Shown here in pieces: positions 22,379 through 29,437 of a stretch of 29,437 nucleotides of DNA (position 1 is the first letter of the stretch; every line of letters starts with the position of its first letter). The stretch spans positions 797,048 to 826,484 of the forward strand of contig BLXT01000847.1 of NCBI GenBank assembly GCA_019648995.1. The letters are read 5' to 3'. Source of the stretch: Plakobranchus ocellatus (lineage: Eukaryota > Mollusca > Gastropoda > Plakobranchidae). A program made the position numbers and the translations under genes. The notes under the pieces are model-generated. The model was not told the origin of the DNA. It was given only the letters and a program-made list of their open reading frames with translations, and searched no databases.

Positions 22379-23040
22379 CTCACTGACTACCAGACTTTTT
22401 TTCCCCTTATAATTTCCTGTGTACCAGACATTTTGGGATTATTTTCAAAATATCACTGTGCATTTGTTAGTATAGATATATGAAATTTGTATCATACTTT
22501 TTGAAGATAATAAAGATTACATAACAAAAAAATTTTGAGTCTATGTCATTTGGTTGATTTTTTAGATCTAGATATTGATTTAAAGATCTAGCTCCAACTT
22601 GAGGCTGGGGTTTAGATCTAGATTTATCTATGGTGAGACTCGATTAGCCCATACCTTTTCCTTTCCCCCTACCTTTGGGGAGTCTAGACTTGGCCTTTTT
22701 TTCGCTTTGGGGGCTCATAATGTGGATCGTATACATTTCCCACGATGCTATCGATATCTAAACTTGCAAGACTCCATCTAGAAATCAGTCAGAAACTGGT
22801 AGCTGCCAAAGGTGTCGTAAAATTGCTCTCCTGCTCGCACTAATCGTCCGAAACAAACTTCGCCTATATCATTCGAAAGCTAAATGGCTAAGTTAACAAA
22901 TTTCGTAACTTATATCGCAACAGTTGGGATATTTACATGGGAAAAAAATTCGGAAATTGGAACCCGCAGGAGTTGCAGGATTGGTATTTTGCCGTCCACA
23001 AAATTTTCCCGCAAACGTTGCAGGTAAAGTAGCCAATGAG
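22379..23040. mobile_element. piggyBac-type MITE, 662 bases, flanked by TTAA
   Basis: The left end TTAA|CTCACTGACTACC and right end (read inward on the minus strand) TTAA|CTCATTGGCTACT form imperfect 13-base terminal inverted repeats. TTAA at 22375-22378 and 23041-23044 is the piggyBac target duplication. The interior has no transposase; its longest frame (60 codons) is unremarkable. Its right third is richer in CpG than the flanks. It is non-autonomous and both ends appear intact. Confidence 0.75.
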
Positions 23041-23044
23041 TTAA

Positions 23045-24365
23045 AGAAAACTTATATATCCCACATTTGGTAATTACACAGAATCATGTCCCTAAAATCA
23101 CTTTTTCTTTTTTCTTTTTTATAAAACCAAATTCACTTTTGATCCCCCACAATCACAAAAATTAAGACAAAATGACGTGGGGTTACTGCATCCCTGTATT
23201 TGACCCTCTCCTGCTTTCTTAGCCTGAAGTAAATGCATGTTTCCCTATTCAAACAGGTAAATAAAGAACAGACATTTTTTGGCATTCAAAATCAAATCTC
23301 GTAACAAAGAATTTTACTACATGATAATTGCTTATTATAGTGAGTAGACTGGACATCAGCTATAGCTATAGAGAATGATTTGATTTTGGGAATAAAAATA
23401 AAAAAGAAACCAACTTAAGGCAGATTCGTATAGAATAAGATTTTTTTTTTATCTTTGTAATTTGCATTTTAGTTGCAACTGGCGATGTGCAACAATGCAC
23501 ACTAAGACCATCACTGAGATGTGTGGCATGACCGATAATCGAGGTTGATGTCATTGTGAATTAATGCACTTGCTATTTCCTGCTGCATTATTGAATAATT
23601 GAATTTAATCTTAAGAAAATCATTTCTATCCTCATCCGTTAGAAATAATAAATATATATTTTTTATAATTATTACAAGCATGGTCTTGGATCAGTTCATA
23701 TCTGCTACATTTGTTTTGAAAAAACTTGAAGCTTTTATCTTTAGAAAATAATTTTCTTTTTTGATTTTTATCTTTTCAATTGATATCAATGCTGATCAAT
23801 CGTAATTAATGGTCAATTGTGAGGAAGTTTCCACAAAAAAATAATTTTTTCCTTCACTAGGATTTTTCTGAAGCGTATCTTTCTGTATTTCCTAGGAAAA
23901 GTCTAGACCTAGATATAGGTCGTTTTATGTCTTGGCTTTATCTCCATCCTAGATCTTGATCTGGATATTATTGTAAAAGAAAAATTGCAATGCATGGTCT
24001 AAAAGTATCTTTTGTACTAGTTTGACCCCATATTATTGCTCAAAAGCAACTTTAAAGAAGTTAATAAAATTTATTAAAAACTTAACATTAAATAATATTT
24101 TTATAAAAATGAAATTAAGGCAAACTCCAAGACTTTCACAAAAAGCATGCCTTGATTTGTAAGCCTGATATAATAATGTATGATTAATTAACATATTAAG
24201 TGCTTAATATTACTGTAATACTATGCATGGGTGATTAATGTAAATGAAATGTTTAAGCAAAATTATGCCTTACTGTTCGAATATATGGGAGTTGTTTTTT
24301 GGTTGTCATAAAATGATGCACATATTTCCCATTTTTATGATAATATTGTTTAAAGGGCTTTAAAA
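23045..24365. other. AT-rich DNA without recognised gene
   Basis: No exon-like conserved translation on either strand. AGATCT-type words occur near 23906-23960. No first macoilin exon (basic MKRRN-type start with donor) was found. Confidence 0.5.
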
Positions 24366-24665
24366 GAGCTAATAACTGCATTAGCGTTTGGACGTCTTCC
24401 GAGTTTTACCTAGCTCAATAGATTTTGTATTCATAAATTGTACATTCAAAACCATAGGATTCTCATGTTTTTGCTGAATTTTGTTGTTTTCCTTCATGTT
24501 ATTGCTTGAGTCAGATAAGCTGACACAGGAAGTAAATACATGAGGAAATGGCCACATACTCTTTTCCAAGGTGTATTCTTTCAAACTATCATCCTTTTTG
24601 AATTGTTTTATTGACCACATTATTATTCTCCATAGTACTGTTAACTTTTGTATAATAATATGTAT
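24366..24665 (+). repeat. Interspersed repeat copy C, truncated
   Basis: Matches the left half of copies A and B: gcattagcgtttggacg, ttttgtattcataaattgtacattcaaa, gtgtattctttcaaa and ttgaccacattattattctc. Similarity stops before the aagaaaatagtgcagtgaa segment. A 79-codon minus-strand frame (24381-24620) begins MWSIKQFKKD and aligns with that of copy A. Confidence 0.7.
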
Positions 24666-25112
24666 TTAAGGAACAAGTACCTCATACTTTTTTTGAAGGT
24701 CAAAAGGCCATTTCCACTTGACTCAGTTTCCAAGCAATATGGCCGCGCTCATAAGCTTAATATTAAAATGTCGTCCATACTCCCAGGTAAATGAACATTC
24801 CTTACTATATCAAATGAAGTATTCTTTGGAGGGCGTTAAATGCACTTTAATAGCTTCCTATGGGTTAAACAGTACTGTGAAATTATTGGTTATGTGTAAA
24901 ATAATGTGCACAGCTCTTTGCATGACTAGACTTAGCATTACCCTAGTTATCAAAAGTTAGATAAAAGTCAAGTTGGGCAATCACAATAAATTCATCCAAA
25001 AAACGTTCTTAGCATAACTCACTATAACAAACACATTCATAGTTAAATTTTTTAATTGATTGTGTAATTTAATACATTTGAACTATTGAAGTGTTTACGA
25101 ATACATACATTG

Positions 25113-25160
25113 GTTTTAATTACCCTTATTTTGGTTTTCATACTTATGGGTAATTAAAAC
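25113..25160. repeat. Perfect 13-base inverted repeat (hairpin)
   Basis: GTTTTAATTACCC at 25113-25125 and its exact complement at 25148-25160 with a 22-base loop. It lies immediately before the LINE remnant. Confidence 0.7.
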
Positions 25161-25164
25161 TTAT

Positions 25165-25610
25165 TTTATTTATGGCCATTACTTTTGTATGGTAGTGAGT
25201 GTTGGACAATAAACAAAGAAATAGAGAAAAAAACTAGAAGCAGTAGAGATGTGGAAAAGTTTATCAGAAGAATGATGAGGATATCATGGACAGAAAAAAA
25301 GAAATGAATTGGTACTGAAAGAGGCTAGTCTTGAGCGATCACTGATTAAAACCATAAGACAGAGGCAACTACAGTTTTTAGGCCATATTTGCCGACACAA
25401 GGGTTAGAATTTAGAACACTTAGCCATCACTGGAAAGATTGAAGCAAACACAGTAGAGGTAGACAGAGAATAACTTTCATTAAAAGTCTAAAGTCATGGG
25501 CAATAGACAAGGGTAGCAATAACAACTTTATAAGGTTAACTGATTATAGGTTTGAGCGAAGTAACATAATCGCCAATGTCTGTTACCGATGATATTATAG
25601 ATCTAGAATT
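25165..25610 (+). pseudogene. LINE remnant: C-terminal end of endonuclease/reverse transcriptase ORF
   Basis: Plus-strand translation in shifting frames gives LLYGSECWTINKEIEKK, then FIRRMMRISWTEKK, KEASLERSLIKTIRQRQLQF, LGHICRHKG, and near the end NIIANVCYR. This is the well-known C-terminal region of animal non-LTR retrotransposon polyproteins (GSE.WTL ... RRMLRISWT ... RQL.FLGH..R), following the reverse transcriptase. At least three frame changes and several stops are visible, for example the stop after WTEKKK. The catalytic RT and endonuclease domains are absent, as expected for a 5'-truncated insertion. Confidence 0.8.
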
Positions 25611-27703
25611 ATTAAGACATGTGAGGAATGTTCTTAGAAAAGCAATTTGGTCTGTCCAAGTATCATTCCTGACACTTGATTTCCTGTTTTTAATTTTTTA
25701 TTTATTGCAAATCCTCACAAAGATTCTGTTTATTTAAATATTGATAATTCAAGTCTTTTGACTGCATTTCCATGTCATACATGTATTAGATGACAAAAAA
25801 TAACATGTTGAAGATCTACTTTTTGTTCTGTGGCTTTCCTTATGTTTTTCGCATAATGTGGCAGTTATTACAAAGTCCTACACTTTTTCTTAAAATTATG
25901 AGTACAAATATGTTGTAAATTGGAAAGGTTATTTGTTAAATGTATTTATTCTATTATGTGGGGGAATCTGGATTTAGAAAAGCTAAAATAAATAATGCTA
26001 GAATTAGTTTTGTTTTTGTCCATGCTTTCTTCACGTTCATGGAAACATTCCTCACAAAATTAAAAAAAAAAACAACATTATTTTATATATTTATAGTAAA
26101 CATTCTATTCTCTTTTCCTTAAGGATTTTTTTTAGTGCTGCCCTCTCCTTGTCTTATTTGTTCGATGCCTTATGGTAAATTAAATGTGGTTTTTTTCAAA
26201 TAGTGGAAGAAAAAAAAAGGAATTTTTTGTCCATTATGTTGTATACATTCCTCATGATTTATAGCTCCATATCAATTTGATTTTTAACAATTTTTTTTTC
26301 AATGGTGTTTTTTAAGGAAATAAATCAAGTTCAGACATTAAATGTACTTCTGTATTTCAGGTGTTAATTTTTTTTTGTATTAAAGTTTTTCTTTGTCACT
26401 GTCACATTCCTCACGTTTTTGAGTGACATTACTGCATCATCAATTACAAGTTTGTGAGCAATCAAGGTCCCCCCCTCCCTCAACTCCAACTCTCACCCTG
26501 CAGCTACTTCTTTAGACTCTCTCATAGACACGATAGCACCCCTTAACGGCCCACGTAGTCAGGGGATTAGCCCTTAGCCGACAGACGTAGAATAGATTAG
26601 GGATCTCTCTATCCTTTTCTTGCCTTCTCTTACTCTGTTGTCTCCTATCAGTGCCGCTTTTGTCTCCTCATAAGTTTTCCATTTATAAATTAAAAGTCTA
26701 GGGGACGTAAAACCAATTATCAAGCCTATTTCAAAGTTACTATTGACAGCCTACCCACCTCCCCTTGAAAAACACTTTTAAGAAGTTAATGCTGGGAAAA
26801 TGAGAGGTTTCGGAGTGGGTGGAAGTGTACAAGACTGTCATGAGAAAGGTTTTCAGGAGATGGACATACATAACGATCAAAATTTTTGTAAGCAAAAAAA
26901 AATCTTAAGAAAATTAGTCTGCCCAGTTCCTATAGGCTCTCAAAGTCACTTTATTTTTTATCATCAGTAGTAAATGTTGTTTTGTGAGCTAAGTAACATA
27001 TATCATGTACATACTGCATGCATTTATTGGTGTAACACTTGTCAAAAAATTGTGTAACACATGTAACGTAACCCCCCTCCCCCTCCATAAAAAACGACAA
27101 ATGTGGGAAGTTCAAGCCATTTTCTTGATTTTAATGAATAGTGTATAGGCCTTTTGTAGAAAGTGTCAGACTTTGGAGAGTAAAGATTCAGTTGTGATTA
27201 AGAAAGGAAAGTAACATGACATTCACAACTATATTAATTTTTTCATTTTAACAAAATCGCCGGAATTGTTACACAATGCATGATTTTTTTTTTATAAATG
27301 AAGCATATCCCGAAGAAGCATAAAATTAAAAAAAATGAGCTATTTTCTTGTCTCTTAATGTACATTCAGTATCCTGAAAGCTGCATAAACAATATGTCTG
27401 TTTTTACCAAAAATCAACCCTTGCAAAAGCAAGCCAATAAAACATTTGTGCAGCTTTCTTTCATTTTCTTTTGGTAACAGTGTTTTAATAAACATTTGAT
27501 CATATCAAAAAACAAGATTTCAGATCTGTGATCAATTTTAATTTTTCACCTACTGGTTGACATTTCATGGAATGGCCCAGTTGGTTTGTAAGCCAAGGGT
27601 CTAAAACCTCACAGCAGAAAAAGTGCCAGTCTACTGAAGTTATAGTAGTTATAGCAGTCATGAATTGTTTTGTGGTCCCATGTATGGCTGAGAAAAGGTT
27701 TAA
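25611..27703. other. AT-rich DNA with recurring ACATTCCTCA word, no gene
   Basis: ACATTCCTCA occurs near 26043, 26245 and 26404, and its reverse complement TGAGGAATGT near 25622. A C-rich pyrimidine patch is at 26465-26530. No coding exon recognised on either strand. Confidence 0.5.
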
Positions 27704-27944
27704 CTCACTCGCTGGCGGACACTTTAAAGAGTCATAATATGAGGACTGCCGGGGGTTTTTATATAGTTTTAAAAAATTCACTTCTCCCTTATTTATATCA
27801 CTAGAGCACGTAGCCTGCCGAGGCCGAAACACTTCGGTCAATGTAGGCCGTAGAGTGCTATTTATCAGACCGAAGGGGTTCGGTCTCGGCAGCGGGCGGT
27901 ACAAATAGATAGACCGAAACTGTTCGGCCTCGGCAGCGAGTGAG
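27704..27944. mobile_element. TTAA-flanked MITE, 241 bases, with nested hairpins
   Basis: TTAA at 27700-27703 and 27945-27948 flanks ends that are inverted repeats: CTCACTCGCTGGCGGAC on the left, and CTCACTCGCTGCCGAGG reading inward from the right. This fits a piggyBac-type MITE. The right half has three related GC-rich units, each with GACCGAA...TTCGGYC next to CTCGGCAG, the first in inverted and the other two in direct orientation about 42 bases apart. There is no transposase. GC content is clearly above the flanks. Confidence 0.75.
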
Positions 27945-29437
27945 TTAATAAATAATAAAAGTTTCCACGAAGAAATTTTACACTGCAGAAAACTACTATG
28001 GTAGTCTTACACTGTGTAATTACAAGATTTCCTTCTCTCTGTCTTTAAAAGAATAGTACCACAAATGTTAATCCTCTCAAAAAAAAAACTCTTCATTGCA
28101 CCTACAGGACAATACAACTAATGGTAAAACACTGTGATGCCTAAAAAAATTAAATGAATCCTCAATATGCTATATGGGTCAAAACGCGAATTGCCGTACA
28201 GAAAAGCACTAAAAACGTGACATTTTGCAAGGGGGGCTCTCTTTACCTATCCTCCCCCGAAAATGCAAAGAGTTATAAACTGCTAACTGGCCTCATTTAC
28301 ATAGGCCAGCCATAGTGCACAGCCACACAGTGCTTCACGGGCAGAGTGCTCCTCTCTTCCTAGTGGCCTATAGGTCACTGTGTACGTTATTTTGGTGTTA
28401 CATTTTGATCTATTTTTAAAACATCCTCCGTTTGTTTATTTATGCTTTATTTTTCTTAATGCCGCGTTTCACATGAAAGACAAATAACCAAACTATCAAA
28501 TTAAAAGAAAAACCGTGGTAATAAAAAAAACGGGAGTCACTAATTGCGGTTAGAAGCCTCAAGTCCAAAATCGTGTTACACTTTCGTAACGTACGGGAGA
28601 TTTTAGTTGGCCAGTGATTGACAGAGCCGACTTTAACCGGCTTTTTTCACATTTTTCAATAGACTCAGTTGAACTTGAGAATCTTGAGCAGTGAAAACCT
28701 CTTGGACAAAGGAAGAAAGGGGTGTTGACAAGCCAGGTAAGTTTGGTGTTCAGATAGTAGAAAATAACGTACACGCGCGTAAGTGACATAACACGACACT
28801 TTGTTATTCTATAACGTACACATTTGTTTTAGTAGGGTTTTTCTGTCAGATAAAAAAGGTTAAAACAAATATTTCAGTGTGAACACATCTTTTCAATAAT
28901 TAAAAAAAAAGCCCACTAAATCGCGTTTGGACTAGATGAAACTATAGAAGAATGCCGGTATCAGTTTAAAAGTTTTGATCTAAGTAGGTAACATGGACAA
29001 CATTCACAATACTATAGAAAAAAATATAATTTAAAAAAAAATTGAAATGTGCCTTGTTCGGGACTGCGTGCTAAACTTCAACAGTTATTTTTTATACTTA
29101 ACCCCTTGTAAGCATTTAAATTTTTTTGTTACTTGGCTCTAAATTGCATACACTGCGCTTTTGATCAGGTCCTTCTTTCAACGATACTTCTTTCCCAGCT
29201 TCCGCACCCCCCGAAAGTAACAAAAAAAAAAAAAAAGGTGAGAGAAACGCACGCACACACACACACATTTACCCATCCAAAGCATGTAAAAGAAAAGAAA
29301 GGCTCCAGTTGGCTTTTTTACTGGCCGGGGCTAATCATAAATTGGTCCCTCAGACTATGTTATTTTTTTTTTTAACCGGTGACGGAGACTCTCGTACTTG
29401 AAGTACGTAGGCACGATTGTCACAGAGGTTATCTTTT
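27945..29437. other. Region upstream of macoilin, no coding exon recognised
   Basis: Moderately CpG-containing at 28555-28800 with a perfect plus-strand donor CAG|gtaagt at about 28737. Also a CA microsatellite (29254-29269) and a 15-base palindrome CGTACTTGAAGTACG near 29394. The macoilin start exon was sought on the minus strand and not found. Confidence 0.45.
29247..29269 (+). repeat. CA microsatellite
   Basis: A run of CA dinucleotides, beginning with two CG interruptions (acgcacgcacaca). Confidence 0.9.

Noticed and set aside
27500-27904. 134-codon minus-strand frame
   Set aside because: Most of it reads through the hairpin MITE and its flank; its composition follows the repeat and no family is recognised.
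28365-28385. Palindrome AGTGGCCTATAGGTCACT
   Set aside because: Short, imperfect and isolated; no repeat borders or known site.
1-29437. CRISPR array, operon, phage or bacterial defence system
   Set aside because: No regularly spaced repeats, no contiguous prokaryotic genes, and clear spliced animal gene structure throughout.

Overview
This is eukaryotic, animal-type DNA. It is AT-rich, has long introns with GT-AG boundaries, carries several transposon remnants and contains a 261-base assembly gap (12861-13121). One gene can be reconstructed exon by exon: the minus-strand gene for macoilin (MACO1/TMEM57, maco-1 in nematodes), a neuronal ER membrane protein. The protein type points to an animal. 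The many scattered palindromic AGATCTAGAT-like words and the repeat content suggest a mollusc, perhaps a heterobranch gastropod, but that placement is inference.

Layout, left to right. Positions 1-480 hold a possible promoter (palindromic NRF1-like GCGCATGCGC plus a YY1-like AAAATGGCG), perhaps of a neighbouring gene. Positions 480-1060 hold the first of three copies of an unrecognised interspersed repeat (copies A, B and C). Positions 1060-3320 are AT-rich and contain the presumed macoilin 3' UTR. Positions 3321-22104 carry eleven coding exons of macoilin on the minus strand. They join in frame into 657 codons plus a stop, against about 664 residues in the human protein, and only the first ~25 residues are missing. 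The introns hold a tRNA-derived SINE remnant (11880-12040), a tRNA-like element (13827-13905), a 132-base tandem duplication (17679-17923), a mariner transposase tail (18643-18850), repeat copy B (19226-19835) and a hAT transposase fragment (21431-21750).

To the right, upstream of the gene's visible part, there is a 662-base piggyBac-type MITE flanked by TTAA (22379-23040), repeat copy C (24366-24665), the 3' end of a LINE reverse-transcriptase ORF (25165-25610), a stretch with a recurring ACATTCCTCA word (25620-26415), and a second TTAA-flanked MITE (27704-27944) with nested hairpins. The first coding exon of macoilin was not found in this 7.3 kb, so it probably lies beyond the right edge.

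The protein starts with a multi-pass membrane domain (visible exons 1-4), continues with a very serine-rich disordered linker (exon 6) and ends in long coiled coils (exons 7-11), which is the standard macoilin architecture. I see no bacterial-type operon, CRISPR array or defence system. The most novel items are the three-copy repeat with a similar minus-strand reading frame in two copies, and the hairpin-rich second MITE.
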